From: Candidatus Methylopumilus universalis | GTDB taxonomy: Bacteria > Pseudomonadota > Gammaproteobacteria > Burkholderiales > Methylophilaceae | NCBI RefSeq assembly: GCF_006364435.1 | Contig: NZ_CP040977.1 | Coordinates: forward strand, 744,001-808,000 | Length of the DNA stretch: 64,000 nt | Reading direction: 5' to 3' | Shown: in pieces, positions 42,830-52,908 of the stretch | How positions within the stretch are numbered: the first letter of the stretch is position 1 | How the letters are laid out: each line of letters opens with the position of its first letter | Position numbers and translations under genes: made by a program | Notes under the pieces: generated by a model | Seen by the model: only the letters and a program-made list of their open reading frames with translations | Databases searched by the model: none | Told to the model about the DNA's origin: nothing

Positions 42830-43882
42830 CTACTCCAGATCTTGCCATTGAATAATATGATCTTCACTTAAATCAATTTTTACTTTTTTCCCAATTACAG
42901 ATTCAAGCTTCATCGGGCAAATTCCAGTTCCTGGCCTTTTAGAAATTAGCATAGATTCAGTTATAGTCATTCCCTTGGAAATTTTGCAGTTTGTAACCAG
43001 GCTTCTTCTTGCATTTTTAATGGAAAGTAACTCAGAAGCTCTAAATTCCATAGAAAAATTTGGGTTATAAATACTAAAGAATTTATCAATGTTTTTTCTT
43101 AAAATAATGAGGTCAGTAACATCCATAGCATGATAATGATCATTGCCAGGAAGAGTTTTATCATAAGTGAAATGCTTTTCTATTATTCTTGCACCAATGG
43201 AAACTGAACTAATTAGAGTAAATGCGTCCATTTCTGGAATTGTATGATCTGAATAACCAATCAAGCAATCTATAAAATTTTCCTTGAGTAAATTTATGCC
43301 TCTAAGGGAAGCATTTTCGAAGTCAGTTGGGTAATTTAAAATGCAATGTAAAAGTGCAACATTTGGCGCACCATTTTCTTCTAGAATAGTCTTAGCACTT
43401 AAAACTTCATTTAAATTACTAGCCCCTGTAGATAAAATAACAGGTTTCGATTTTTGACCTATAGCCTTAAGTAGTGGCAGGTTTGTAATATCAGAAGAGG
43501 AAACCTTAAAAAAACTTACTAAAGTGTCTAAGAAGTCAACTCCATCAATATCAAAAGGGGTAGAAGAAAACTCAATCTCCTTATATTTGCAGTACTCAAA
43601 GAGCTCTCTATAATCCTCATGGGTGAAATTATCGTATTTTTTAAATAGTTCGTATTGAGACTTTGTTGGTTCCTTTGACAAATCCCAGTATGACGGACTA
43701 TTTTTCGAAGCTAATTTGTTAGCAGTATACGTTTGAAATTTGACTGCATCAGCCCCGCCACTTTTTGCTAGGTCAATCATTTTCTTCGCTTTTTTGATAG
43801 AGCCTTCGTGGTTGACACCAATTTCAGCAATTACAAAAACATAATTGTCAGTATAGGATTCTAGAAAATTAAGGTAAGTCAT
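42830..43882 (-). CDS. neuB: NeuB-family nonulosonic acid synthase
   Basis: 350 residues with full NeuB architecture. TIM barrel: VIAEIGVNHEGSIKKAKKMI, AVKFQTYTA, SSTPFDIDGVDFL, FKVSSSDITNLPLL, HCILNYPT, IGYSDHT and IEKHFT, covering the PEP- and metal-binding residues. The C-terminal SAF antifreeze-like domain contains SKRPGTGICP with the conserved arginine. It would condense PEP with a hexosamine to give a sialic-, legionaminic- or pseudaminic-type acid; sequence alone does not tell which. The radical SAM gene starts 4 nt downstream of its stop. Confidence 0.88.
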   Translation of the reverse strand: MTYLNFLESYTDNYVFVIAEIGVNHEGSIKKAKKMIDLAKSGGADAVKFQTYTANKLASKNSPSYWDLSKEPTKSQYELFKKYDNFTHEDYRELFEYCKYKEIEFSSTPFDIDGVDFLDTLVSFFKVSSSDITNLPLLKAIGQKSKPVILSTGASNLNEVLSAKTILEENGAPNVALLHCILNYPTDFENASLRGINLLKENFIDCLIGYSDHTIPEMDAFTLISSVSIGARIIEKHFTYDKTLPGNDHYHAMDVTDLIILRKNIDKFFSIYNPNFSMEFRASELLSIKNARRSLVTNCKISKGMTITESMLISKRPGTGICPMKLESVIGKKVKIDLSEDHIIQWQDLE

Positions 43883-43884
43883 AA

Positions 43885-45540
43885 CTAGTTTTTTTTAATT
43901 TTAATAATATAGTCAAAATATTTAGCAAGGAAGTTATTATGAGTAACAAGAATTACAGTAGCAATCTTGCTCGATTTTAAAATTAATTTAATAGCACTAA
44001 ACTCACTTTCTTTGTCCAGAGAACTAGTCGGCTCATCTAAAATTAATATTTTTGGCTCAAGATATAAGGCTCTAGCAATGTTAATTTTTTGTTTTTCTCC
44101 TCCGGACAAATCCTTTTTTCCAATATTAAGATGATCATCGAGAGATACTGATGTTAGGTTAACAGATTTCAACAAACCCAGCAAAAATTTATCCCCTTTA
44201 CGTGGAAAATTTTTATCAAGCGTAATATTCGCTCTCAATGTATCAGATAAGATTAATGTATCCTGGCTCAAATAAAAAACCTCATTTGGAAAAAAATTAA
44301 AATTCAAATTATAGGGTTTTTTGTCTACGATAATACTGCCAGACTCTGGCTTAAGTAAGCCAGCAATTATATTCACTAATGTAGTTTTTCCAGATCCACT
44401 TGGGCCTAAAATACAGTATGTCTTACCTTTTTGAATTTTCAAATTAAAAGGCCCGATTTCACTTTTTTTATTCGGGAATCGGAAAAAAATATCCTTATAT
44501 TCGATCGTATTCCAGGATTTTTTTATCATAGAAACCTTCGAATTTACTCTCGAAAAATTAAATCTTTGAAAATTACTAATCAAACCTTCACATGTGCCCA
44601 CTGAAAACTTCAAGTTATTAATATGTGAAATCGACCTCGAATATACAGGCGAAATTCTTAGGGCAATCAAAGTGTAAAAAATAAATACATACGACAGATC
44701 ATTAAAATTTTCTTTATGAGAAATAAGGTAATAAGAAAATATTAATATAATTGAAACAACAACAAATTCGATGCCAGCCTTGATATTGGATTGGCTTCTG
44801 TGCAGCTTAATTGATAACCTAGCAGATTCCTCAACTGAGTTATTTAAACCAACATTAAATAACTTTATTTTATTAATCTTTACGTTTTTAAGAAAAGCCA
44901 GGAAGTCACTAAATAAACTATTTTTTTTTCGAACACTCAACCTTCTTAAATTTCCTAACTCAATAAATTTGGCTGAGTATAAATGCTTATACGAAAGGTA
45001 AAATAATAAAAGTGTGCTGCTGGCTATCAGTACTGGATAAAAACCCATGTAAATAAGAGGTATGAATAAAATTGCTATAAGAATAAAATCTGAAATAAGT
45101 TGAAGGAATGGCATAAAAAAAAGATGAGTAACGCTATCTATTTCATTGCTAATAATTGACTTTAACGAATTTTTGTTAGAGTTAATTATATTTATGTAAT
45201 CTGATTTTTCGATTCTGCTGAAAAAATTAGAGTGTAATTCTTTGTTTATATAAAAAATAAAATTATAATAATATTTTATATATTGATCATTAAATATGAA
45301 TTTAACTAGAAAAAATAAGAAAGAAAGAATATAAATTACTTGAAACTCAATTTCATAACCAAAAAAAATAAATTGCTCGTTAGAGAAAATCGCTTTCACA
45401 GTTGGTATGAGGATTGTAATCCCAAGTAATTCAAATAAACCGTAAAGAACTGTAAGAAATAAAACTTTGTATATGCTTTTGTATATATACCCTTTAAGTA
45501 TAGAGTCGAACTTTGATAAAATTAAAAAATAATTTTTCAT
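43885..45540 (-). CDS. PglK-like ABC lipid-linked oligosaccharide flippase
   Basis: 551 residues: a membrane half of about six spans (1-310) fused to an ATPase. The N-terminal LTVLYGLFELLGITILIPTVKAI resembles Campylobacter PglK. Walker A GPSGSGKTTLVNIIAG, signature LSGGEKQKINIARALYLEP, Walker B ILILDEPTSSLD and H-loop LVTHNNF are intact. It would flip undecaprenyl-linked sugars across the inner membrane. A second, Wzx-type flippase is encoded at 60021-61319. It lies between gmd and the neuB genes, 2 nt before neuB. Confidence 0.85.
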   Translation of the reverse strand: MKNYFLILSKFDSILKGYIYKSIYKVLFLTVLYGLFELLGITILIPTVKAIFSNEQFIFFGYEIEFQVIYILSFLFFLVKFIFNDQYIKYYYNFIFYINKELHSNFFSRIEKSDYINIINSNKNSLKSIISNEIDSVTHLFFMPFLQLISDFILIAILFIPLIYMGFYPVLIASSTLLLFYLSYKHLYSAKFIELGNLRRLSVRKKNSLFSDFLAFLKNVKINKIKLFNVGLNNSVEESARLSIKLHRSQSNIKAGIEFVVVSIILIFSYYLISHKENFNDLSYVFIFYTLIALRISPVYSRSISHINNLKFSVGTCEGLISNFQRFNFSRVNSKVSMIKKSWNTIEYKDIFFRFPNKKSEIGPFNLKIQKGKTYCILGPSGSGKTTLVNIIAGLLKPESGSIIVDKKPYNLNFNFFPNEVFYLSQDTLILSDTLRANITLDKNFPRKGDKFLLGLLKSVNLTSVSLDDHLNIGKKDLSGGEKQKINIARALYLEPKILILDEPTSSLDKESEFSAIKLILKSSKIATVILVTHNNFLAKYFDYIIKIKKN

Positions 45541-45557
45541 CTGTCTCTTATTTCAAA

Positions 45558-46652
45558 TTAATAGCCAGCATCTTTTAAGACCAAGCGTTGCTTTGCTTCT
45601 ATATAATCATTAGATATCATTTCATCAATGAGTAGTTCAAGATCAAATTCAGGTACCCAATTCAAATCTTTTGCTGCTTTAGACGAATCCCCACATAAAG
45701 TATCAACTTCCGATGGTCTAAAATATTTAGCGCTCACTTTTACAATTACGTCTCCTTTACTTATGAAGGGGGCTATTTTTTTATCTACCCCTACAACTTT
45801 ACCTTCCTCTTTAATCCCTTTATTTACAAACTCCAACTCCAATCCAATTTTTTTTGCGCTCGCAACAATAAAATCTCTTACACTATATTGTTTACCAGTT
45901 GATATTACATAATCAACAGGTTTTTCTTGTTGAAGCATAAGCCATTGCATCCGGACATAATCTTTTGCATGACCCCAGTCTCTTTTTGCATCTAAATTAC
46001 CAAGATAGATGCATTTTTCAATTCCAAATGCAATATTCGCTAACCCTCTAGTAATTTTGCGAGTAACAAAAGTCTCCCCTCTTCTTGAGCTCTCATGGTT
46101 AAATAAAATTCCATTGGCAATAAACATCTGGTATGACTCTCTATAGTTAACTCCGATCCAATATGCAAAAAGTTTAGATACTGCGTAAGGCGATCTCGGA
46201 TAAAACGGCGTGGTTTCTTTTTGAGGAGATTCTTGAACAAGGCCAAAAAGTTCAGACGAGGATGCCTGATAAATCTTAACCGAATTCTCCATACTCAGCA
46301 TTCTTACAGCTTCGAATATCCTTAGCGGACCTAAAGCATTTACATTAGCAGTATATTCTGGAACCTCAAAAGAAACTGCTACATGGCTTTGCGCACCCAG
46401 GTTATAAATTTCGTCAGGACAAACTTTCCTTATAATGTCCACGCAAGATAAGCTGTCAGTAAGGTCTCCGTAGTGCAGAATAAAATTTTCACTTGCAGGT
46501 CCCTCAATGAGATGGTCAATTCTTTTTGTATTGAAAGAGCTTGATCTTCTTTTGATACCGTGGACTAAATAATTTTTTTTTAGAAGAAATTCAGCCAAAT
46601 AAGAACCATCCTGCCCAGAAATTCCAGTTATGAGTGCAACTTTTTTCTTCAT
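45558..46652 (-). CDS. gmd: GDP-mannose 4,6-dehydratase
   Basis: Converts GDP-D-mannose to GDP-4-keto-6-deoxy-D-mannose. The 364 residues show the NADP-binding [27 protein letters not shown], catalytic SSSELFG and [15 protein letters not shown], and [16 protein letters not shown]. Its start overlaps the fcl stop by 4 bp. The product can go to GDP-fucose through Fcl, or to an amino sugar through the DegT aminotransferase at 49844. GDP-mannose would come from ManC at the far end of the island. Confidence 0.97.
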   Translation of the reverse strand: MKKKVALITGISGQDGSYLAEFLLKKNYLVHGIKRRSSSFNTKRIDHLIEGPASENFILHYGDLTDSLSCVDIIRKVCPDEIYNLGAQSHVAVSFEVPEYTANVNALGPLRIFEAVRMLSMENSVKIYQASSSELFGLVQESPQKETTPFYPRSPYAVSKLFAYWIGVNYRESYQMFIANGILFNHESSRRGETFVTRKITRGLANIAFGIEKCIYLGNLDAKRDWGHAKDYVRMQWLMLQQEKPVDYVISTGKQYSVRDFIVASAKKIGLELEFVNKGIKEEGKVVGVDKKIAPFISKGDVIVKVSAKYFRPSEVDTLCGDSSKAAKDLNWVPEFDLELLIDEMISNDYIEAKQRLVLKDAGY

Positions 46653-47632
46653 ATAAAACCACTTTCTTTTAGATAAGATTTGTAGGTCATAATTAATCCA
46701 TCTTCCAGATTAACCCTAGGATTCCAGCCTAAAGATTTTATTAATCTAGAGTCCAAGAGCTTCCTCTCTGTACCATTCGGCATCTTACTATTAAAAACAA
46801 TTTTTCCTTCATAACCAACTATTTTTTTTATGATATTTGCTAAACTAACGATATCGATGTCTTCACCATAACCGACATTTATATGTGATTGATTTGGAGA
46901 AATAAACGTGTTGAATTCTTTTTTTTCTATATCCATTAATTTAAGTGATGCCTCAGCTAAATCATCTACATATAAAAACTCTCTAAGTGCACTTCCCGAA
47001 CCCCAAATTGATACTTCTTTCGTACTTTTAATTTTGCTCTCATGAAATCTTTTAATAAGACCTGGAATAACATGTGAATTCTCAGGATGATAATTATCGC
47101 CAGGACCATAAAGATTAGTCGGCATAACAGATCTAAAATCAGTACCAAATTGACGATTATAGCTTTCGCACATTTTAATACCCGCTATTTTAGCAATGGC
47201 ATAAGGCTCATTAGTTTCTTCTAGCTTTCCTTTAAGTAAATCTTCCTCTCTTATAGGTCGGTCAAGATTTGCAGGATAAATACAACTAGAACCAAAAAAT
47301 AAAAGTTTTTTGACAGAATGCAGCATTGAGAAATGAATTACATTCGATTGAATCATTAAATTTTTATAAATAAAATCAGCAGGAAAAGTGTTGTTAGCGT
47401 ATATACCACCTACAAGAGCAGCACACAAATACACCTCTTCTGGTTTGTGCAAACCTAAAAAATTTTTCACTTGCTGCTGATCCTCCAAGTCTAAATCAGA
47501 GCGCCTTACAGTAATAATATTTTTATAGCCTCTCCTTATTAATACTCTATGAATTGATGAACCAACCATTCCTTCATGTCCAGAAATATAAATTGCTTTA
47601 TTTTTTTTATTATCGTTTTTGTCAGTCATCAT
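46649..47632 (-). CDS. fcl: GDP-L-fucose synthase
   Basis: Bifunctional epimerase-reductase (WcaG) making GDP-L-fucose from the Gmd product. In 327 residues: [44 protein letters not shown] with the Tyr and Lys of the short-chain dehydrogenase triad, and [20 protein letters not shown]. It leads the minus-strand block with gmd. A 222-bp gap upstream, rich in A and T, presumably holds the promoter; TATAGT near 47658-47663 on the minus strand is only a weak candidate. Confidence 0.96.
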   Translation of the reverse strand: MMTDKNDNKKNKAIYISGHEGMVGSSIHRVLIRRGYKNIITVRRSDLDLEDQQQVKNFLGLHKPEEVYLCAALVGGIYANNTFPADFIYKNLMIQSNVIHFSMLHSVKKLLFFGSSCIYPANLDRPIREEDLLKGKLEETNEPYAIAKIAGIKMCESYNRQFGTDFRSVMPTNLYGPGDNYHPENSHVIPGLIKRFHESKIKSTKEVSIWGSGSALREFLYVDDLAEASLKLMDIEKKEFNTFISPNQSHINVGYGEDIDIVSLANIIKKIVGYEGKIVFNSKMPNGTERKLLDSRLIKSLGWNPRVNLEDGLIMTYKSYLKESGFI

Positions 47633-47854
47633 GTCTCGATATTTCTACCTATACTATAGATAAACAAGATTGAATTTCCATAACTTATTTATCCCATTAA
47701 AAAGTTAAGAATATATATATATTCTCAAATAAATTTAGGGTTTTTGTTTGTAAAATTTGCTTGAAAAGAAGCCATATAGGTTACCCAAAAAAAAAGAAAA
47801 AAAATTATCGAATAAAATTTCATAAATATTTATATCAATTTTATTAATACAATA

Positions 47855-49111
47855 TTAAAAGGACCATGCAGCCTTCTTTCTAGAAAATTTCTTGATGATT
47901 AAGATAAGAGACTCTACATTATTACTTATTCTATATTTCTTAACCTCTAATTTTCCGAGAGATATAAGTTCTTTACGCTTGTTTTTATCTCGAAGGAGTA
48001 AATTTAAATGCTTGGCCATAGATTTTGGATCCTCGAGGTCCATGAACAGAGCCGCTTTGTTAGCCTGGGTTTTGAACTCAGGAAGATTTGAATATAAAAC
48101 TGGAGTACCTAAGTAAAATGCTTCTAATGGAGGTATATTTGTCGGCCCGAAATATGTAGGCATTACTAACGCAATGGCTTGTTGATAGATCGATGCTATT
48201 TCTGAGTTAGCTACAAATCCAATAAAATGAACCCTAGAAGTCAAATCTAACTTTGCAACCTTTTCTTTTATAAAATTCATATTACCGCGATCGGAACCAG
48301 AAAAAATAACACTAATTTTCTTATTGTAATATTTTTCAAGAACTTTAATACCTTCTAAGAGATAGCTATGATTTTTATGGGGCCAAAACTGAGCAGGATA
48401 GAAAATATATGGATACTTTACATTAAATTTTTTTCTTACATCAATCATTTTTTCTATTTTCACTAAAGCATTCTCACTCAAAATTGCTTTTGAAGGAAAA
48501 AGATCAATAATTGCACATCGCTCGGGTTTAACACCATATTGTTCGATTACTTTTTGCTTCCCAATTTCAGATTCAACAATCACAGCAATAGATTTTTTTA
48601 AACTTTTTTTATAATAGTTCTCTCTAATTTCAAATTCCTTATGTTCCCGAACCTCTGGAAACTCTGGATGATCAATGTGACATAAATCCCAAACGGTTAA
48701 GATAAAATTAATCTCATCTAAATATTCTGAATATCTGCATGGCGAAATAAAATAAATTAAATCAACTTTTCTCTTAATAAAAAAATCTTCAAATTTATTG
48801 TAACCAAATAAATATTTGATGGTTTTCGAAATTCTTTTATTGAGAAAGGAATTTCTTATATTAATAATAAATTTATCAAAAAAAGTTATTTTTAATACTT
48901 GAGCATCTATTCCGTAATCCGAAAGAATTTCGGCATTTAATTTAGAATTTGTAATTACTTTTACTTTAGCAACTTTATTTGGTATTTTTCTTAAAGCGAA
49001 TAATATATTTATAGATTGCTGAAATCCTCCACCCGAATGCAATGGCTGATCGAAGAAAACAGCTAACTCTATGGGGCGATGATTATATTTCACGAATTTT
49101 TTTCGCAACAT
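47855..49111 (-). CDS. GT4 glycosyltransferase
   Basis: 418-residue GT-B enzyme. N-terminal LHSGGGFQQSINILFAL is the acceptor-side glycine loop; the C-terminal domain has YPAQFWPHKNHSYLLEGI, FSGSDRGNMNFIKE, HFIGFVANSEIASIYQ and the E-x7-E region GPTNIPPLEAFYLGTPVL. This is a mannosyl- or rhamnosyl-transferase-like pattern. The start overlaps the methyltransferase gene by 29 bp. Its end is followed by a 222-bp noncoding gap before fcl. Confidence 0.87.
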   Translation of the reverse strand: MLRKKFVKYNHRPIELAVFFDQPLHSGGGFQQSINILFALRKIPNKVAKVKVITNSKLNAEILSDYGIDAQVLKITFFDKFIINIRNSFLNKRISKTIKYLFGYNKFEDFFIKRKVDLIYFISPCRYSEYLDEINFILTVWDLCHIDHPEFPEVREHKEFEIRENYYKKSLKKSIAVIVESEIGKQKVIEQYGVKPERCAIIDLFPSKAILSENALVKIEKMIDVRKKFNVKYPYIFYPAQFWPHKNHSYLLEGIKVLEKYYNKKISVIFSGSDRGNMNFIKEKVAKLDLTSRVHFIGFVANSEIASIYQQAIALVMPTYFGPTNIPPLEAFYLGTPVLYSNLPEFKTQANKAALFMDLEDPKSMAKHLNLLLRDKNKRKELISLGKLEVKKYRISNNVESLILIIKKFSRKKAAWSF

Positions 49112-49847
49112 AACAAGAACCCCAAGTCTTCTCGGAAAGTTGTTTTGAGGTCATCCACTCAAAATTTTCCATGAGTTTAAATCCGGCTTGTTCTAGAAAA
49201 TACTCAATTTCACTCTTAAAGTAATAGCGGACACGATGCACCTCATTAAAATCGATATTTTTTTTAGAAATTTTATCGGTAATTCTTATTTTATACTCCA
49301 CATCAACGACACTCTCTCTTTGGAGTAAGTTTGGATAAGCAACTCTAGTTAATTTAAAATCTTTTTGTTTTATATGTTTATATTTTATTTTTGGCGGGTG
49401 GCTAAGAACGGCAGGACCATACCAACAGTCAAATATAAAGAAACTATTCTTCTTTAGGTTGATGTTTGCGGTTTTGAACGTATCTAAAAGATCGTAGTAA
49501 TTTAACTGGTAGCTTATGACATGAAAAAGAGAAATTACAGCATCAAATAACATAAGACTTCGAAATTTTCTGACGTCACCAATCTCGAAATTGAGCTTAA
49601 GGGTTTTTTGTTTTTTGGCCAAACGCACCATATCTTTGCTTATATCTATTCCATGAACTGAATAATTTAATTTTGATAATTCAACAGCATGCTTTCCAGT
49701 TCCACAACCCAATTCGAGAATATTTGCTTTTGTTTTCACTTTTAGCTTCATTAAAATCGCATTGAGATAATTTACTTCTTTTTTGTAATCTTTGTGGCTA
49801 TATATCAAATCATAATAGTCTGCATATTTCTTAAACAAGAAGCTCAA
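49083..49847 (-). CDS. Class I SAM-dependent methyltransferase
   Basis: 254 residues with the Rossmann methyltransferase core: motif I ILELGCGTGKHAVELSK, acidic strand-2 end VHGIDISKDMVRLA, and DAVISLFHVISYQ. The N-terminal YADYYDLIYSHKDYKKEV is often seen in sugar methyltransferases of polysaccharide clusters. It overlaps the aminotransferase gene upstream by 4 bp, so it may methylate an amino sugar made by that enzyme. Substrate unknown. Confidence 0.85.
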   Translation of the reverse strand: MSFLFKKYADYYDLIYSHKDYKKEVNYLNAILMKLKVKTKANILELGCGTGKHAVELSKLNYSVHGIDISKDMVRLAKKQKTLKLNFEIGDVRKFRSLMLFDAVISLFHVISYQLNYYDLLDTFKTANINLKKNSFFIFDCWYGPAVLSHPPKIKYKHIKQKDFKLTRVAYPNLLQRESVVDVEYKIRITDKISKKNIDFNEVHRVRYYFKSEIEYFLEQAGFKLMENFEWMTSKQLSEKTWGSCYVAKKIREI

Positions 49848-50956
49848 TTAAAGATCTCCCAGGCTGCATCTGCAACAATTTCAATTTCGTTATCAGTTAT
49901 GCCTAATCCACTTGGAATATAAAAACCATGCTTGTAAAGACTTTCTGAATTAGGGAATGTTTCATTTCTAAAGAATCCTTTTTTCTTCAAAACTGGCTGC
50001 ATATGCATGGGATAGAAAAAAGGTCTACATCCAATGTTTTTGGCAAAAAACTTTTTAATTGCTGTTTCAGCAGTCATTGGATTTGCTCTTTCAATTACTA
50101 AGCTAAATACCCAATAAATATTTTCAGCAATTTCATTTTTTTTTACTGGGAGCTGTATATTGGGTAAGCCATTAAGCAGCTTATTATATCTTTTCCCTAT
50201 GTCTCTTTTACGCTTAATAAATTCCTCAATTCTCTCTAGCTGGGCCACACCAACAGCTGCTTGGATATTTGTCATTCTCATATTCCAACCCAAGCGATTA
50301 TGAACAAATCTTTTTTTTGGGTTAAAACATAAATTTCTTAAGCCTTTACATGTGTCAGCAAGGGCCTTATTATTGACAGCAACCATTCCACCCTCTCCAG
50401 TGGTAATGTGCTTATTTGAGTAAAAACTAAAAGTACTAATGTCTCCGAAGCTTCCACATGGCTTACCTTTATAATCTTGTCCAAGAACCTCGGAAGCGTC
50501 TTCAATAATAAAAAGATTGAATTTTTTAGCTAATCTTAAGACTGGATCCATATCTACTGGCATTCCATATATGTGAACTACCATTATAGCTTTAGTCTTT
50601 TTTGTAATCTTTTTCTCAATCTCCTCAACATTCATATTGAAGGTAAATGGATCGCAGTCGAGCAAAATAGGAACAGCAGAGCATCTAATAATTTGATTTA
50701 TGCATGAAATTATTGTAAACGATGGCATTATTACCTCATCCCCAGCACTTATTCCCAATGCTTCAATTGCTAAATCCAGAGCGGCTGTGCCATTAGAAAC
50801 TGAAATGGCATATTTTTTTTCTATTTTCTTGGCAAACATTAACTCGAAACGCTCAACAAAGGGGCCTTCAGAAGAGATCCATCCCGAATCAATACATTCA
50901 TTAAGGTACTTTTTCTCATTGCCATTTAATAAAGGTCTATTTACAGGGATAAAAAT
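49844..50956 (-). CDS. DegT/DnrJ/EryC1-type sugar aminotransferase, perosamine-synthetase-like (AUU start)
   Basis: PLP-dependent aminotransferase acting on a 4-keto sugar nucleotide. Landmarks: SNGTAALDLAIEALGI, IYGMPVDMDPVL, EDASEVLGQDYKGKPCGSFGD, PLP lysine in FYSNKHITTGEGG, and NMRMTNIQAAVGVAQLE. The family N-terminus IPVNRPLLNGNEKKYLNEC is encoded upstream of the first ATG (50839) without ATG, GTG or TTG. The frame opens after TAA at 50960-50962, and AAAGGAG sits 6 nt before ATT at 50956, which I take as the start (370 residues). Similarity to RfbE, with gmd nearby, suggests GDP-perosamine, but other keto sugars are possible. Confidence 0.83.
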   Translation of the reverse strand: MFIPVNRPLLNGNEKKYLNECIDSGWISSEGPFVERFELMFAKKIEKKYAISVSNGTAALDLAIEALGISAGDEVIMPSFTIISCINQIIRCSAVPILLDCDPFTFNMNVEEIEKKITKKTKAIMVVHIYGMPVDMDPVLRLAKKFNLFIIEDASEVLGQDYKGKPCGSFGDISTFSFYSNKHITTGEGGMVAVNNKALADTCKGLRNLCFNPKKRFVHNRLGWNMRMTNIQAAVGVAQLERIEEFIKRKRDIGKRYNKLLNGLPNIQLPVKKNEIAENIYWVFSLVIERANPMTAETAIKKFFAKNIGCRPFFYPMHMQPVLKKKGFFRNETFPNSESLYKHGFYIPSGLGITDNEIEIVADAAWEIFN

Positions 50957-50962
50957 AAGTTA

Positions 50963-50969
50963 CTCCTTT
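50963..50969 (-). promoter_or_regulatory. Shine-Dalgarno site deciding the AUU start
   Basis: On the minus strand AAAGGAG lies 6 nt before ATT at 50956. It is one of the best ribosome sites in the island, and no ATG, GTG or TTG follows in the aminotransferase frame at usable distance. The first ATG is 117 nt further in, beyond conserved family residues. Confidence 0.7.
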
Positions 50970-51029
50970 AGAATAATTATCGTGTAGCTCAGCTGTATTA
51001 TAATTAACAAGTAGAGTTTTTGCGCAAAT

Positions 51030-52868
51030 TTAGATCAAATCAAGGTTGGAAATCAAGGGGGGGTGCAGTACATTTAAAATATGATTTTTTCTTTTAATAT
51101 TTGATTTATCTAAATTTCTGTAAATTGAAGATAAATACTCGTAAAGGACTTCTGAATCAGTTACCTTAGTAACGTTTTTGCTATAAAAATCGAATTCATT
51201 TTCGTAATCCACCTGAATGCTCACCTTACCAAAAATTGATCCCTCCTCTAAAAGCGAAGTAAATTTAGAAATAATGCAATCTGAAAAATTCAAGATATCA
51301 TAAGGATCAATATGGTCTTCGAAAAAAAAGAAATTATTTAATTTTTGTTTATTCAAATAATTAAATAAAAAATCAGTTCTGGATGGGCGTTTTTTTAAAA
51401 TTACACATACGTCTTGATGTTGAGATAGAAACCTAACTAATGTAATAAAAGTTCTATTAAAATCATTGTAAGAATAAAATCCTTTTAAAATCTCATTGGT
51501 AACAAAAAAAATTTTCATCTTAAAATTTTTTATGCGAGAAAAAACTAAATTTTTATCCAGTTCTAACGATTTACTAAGGGCGCTATTTCCCAACATTTTT
51601 TTCTCAATCAACGATCTCATTATGGAACCTAAAATAATAGTTTTCTTGCTACCTCTAACATTAATTAAGTATTTATGATGATATCGATTGTTAGCAAGAT
51701 TTAATACATTAAATTTTTCATTTATTCTCCTAATTTCACTAAGTGGATATATAAAATCAAAATTAACATTAAAATCATAATTCATAAAAAATATTGTATC
51801 TTTATAAATTTTAGATGACAAATCGAAAGTGATCTGACCATAGTTAAGTGACTGAGTGGAAGGCCTAACAAAATTGAAAACATTTTTAGTGTATAGTTTG
51901 GCAAGAGCCATCCTGAATAACATGTGAGAAAAAAGATTCATATGAACGCTAAAAATGATTTCTTTCTTTACAATATCCTTAATATTTTCTGGTAATGCAA
52001 TATCGCTAACAAAAAAATTTAAATTCGTATAAACAAAATGAAATAATTTTATTTTTTGTTTAAAAGCGCCTATTAGGTTTGTGAGTGATACGTCATTGAT
52101 TAAGTAATATTGGTGATCATAATTTGAATAAATATTAAATTTTTCTCTAGGATTCCAAATTATTATCAGTGCATTGCGCTTGCCAAATTTAAGTGCTTTC
52201 GACAATGCAATTGAGGGGCGAAAATGCTTCTCTAAAACACTATTTTGATGAATAGCAACATCGTATTTAGCTAAACTATAAGCATGAGATCCTACATAAA
52301 GAATTTTTCGATATATAAAAAATAAAATTAATCTAAAATCATAAAAATATAATTTCATTTTTTTCTTAATTTTATTCAGTAAGTTCAAGAAATGGAATTT
52401 TTTGAACCTGATTGCTATTTTTGCGTCAGTACAATAATTAATTACAGACTCAACTTCAACAATATCAAGGGAATCAAGCACAACAGTATCAAAATTATAT
52501 TTAGTATGTAATTTTTTTAAATAGTTAAAGTCAAAAAAATAATTTTGAATTTTACTTAAAAAATTATCACCTTCTGCGTGACCTTCAATTTTAAGAAAAA
52601 AATAATATATTGAATTAAGTTTACAAAAAGACCTTATCTTTTCATTGATCAATTTATATACTACATTTGTCTGCTTTTGAGACTTATTTAAGCTATCTGC
52701 GTGTTCGCCATAAATTAGACATTTGCCTTTATTTACTTGCTTAGAAAATAACAAATTATTTGTAAGGAAGACAGCTGTATGGCTGTCGTAATCGAGAATT
52801 TTATTTATATTATTCGTAATGAATAATGTTTCATATTTCGAGCCTAATAAAGGTTTTTTTAAGGCCAT
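51030..52868 (-). CDS. Large protein with GT-B/capsule-transferase-like C-terminus
   Basis: 612 residues, not assigned to a named family. The first half is poorly conserved, basic and aromatic. The C-terminal 150 residues contain FITLVRFLSQHQDVCVILKK, DPYDILNFSDCIISKFTSLLEEGSIFGK and a hydrophobic strand after it, the layout seen in CDP-glycerol glycerophosphotransferases and surface-carbohydrate GT-B enzymes. No signal peptide. It sits between the cupin gene and the DegT aminotransferase, all on the minus strand. I infer a polymer- or linker-transferring glycosyltransferase with low certainty. Confidence 0.5.
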   Translation of the reverse strand: MALKKPLLGSKYETLFITNNINKILDYDSHTAVFLTNNLLFSKQVNKGKCLIYGEHADSLNKSQKQTNVVYKLINEKIRSFCKLNSIYYFFLKIEGHAEGDNFLSKIQNYFFDFNYLKKLHTKYNFDTVVLDSLDIVEVESVINYCTDAKIAIRFKKFHFLNLLNKIKKKMKLYFYDFRLILFFIYRKILYVGSHAYSLAKYDVAIHQNSVLEKHFRPSIALSKALKFGKRNALIIIWNPREKFNIYSNYDHQYYLINDVSLTNLIGAFKQKIKLFHFVYTNLNFFVSDIALPENIKDIVKKEIIFSVHMNLFSHMLFRMALAKLYTKNVFNFVRPSTQSLNYGQITFDLSSKIYKDTIFFMNYDFNVNFDFIYPLSEIRRINEKFNVLNLANNRYHHKYLINVRGSKKTIILGSIMRSLIEKKMLGNSALSKSLELDKNLVFSRIKNFKMKIFFVTNEILKGFYSYNDFNRTFITLVRFLSQHQDVCVILKKRPSRTDFLFNYLNKQKLNNFFFFEDHIDPYDILNFSDCIISKFTSLLEEGSIFGKVSIQVDYENEFDFYSKNVTKVTDSEVLYEYLSSIYRNLDKSNIKRKNHILNVLHPPLISNLDLI

Positions 52869-52908
52869 TTTTAAAAATCCAGCTTTTTGTTATGCAATCT
52901 AATAAAAA

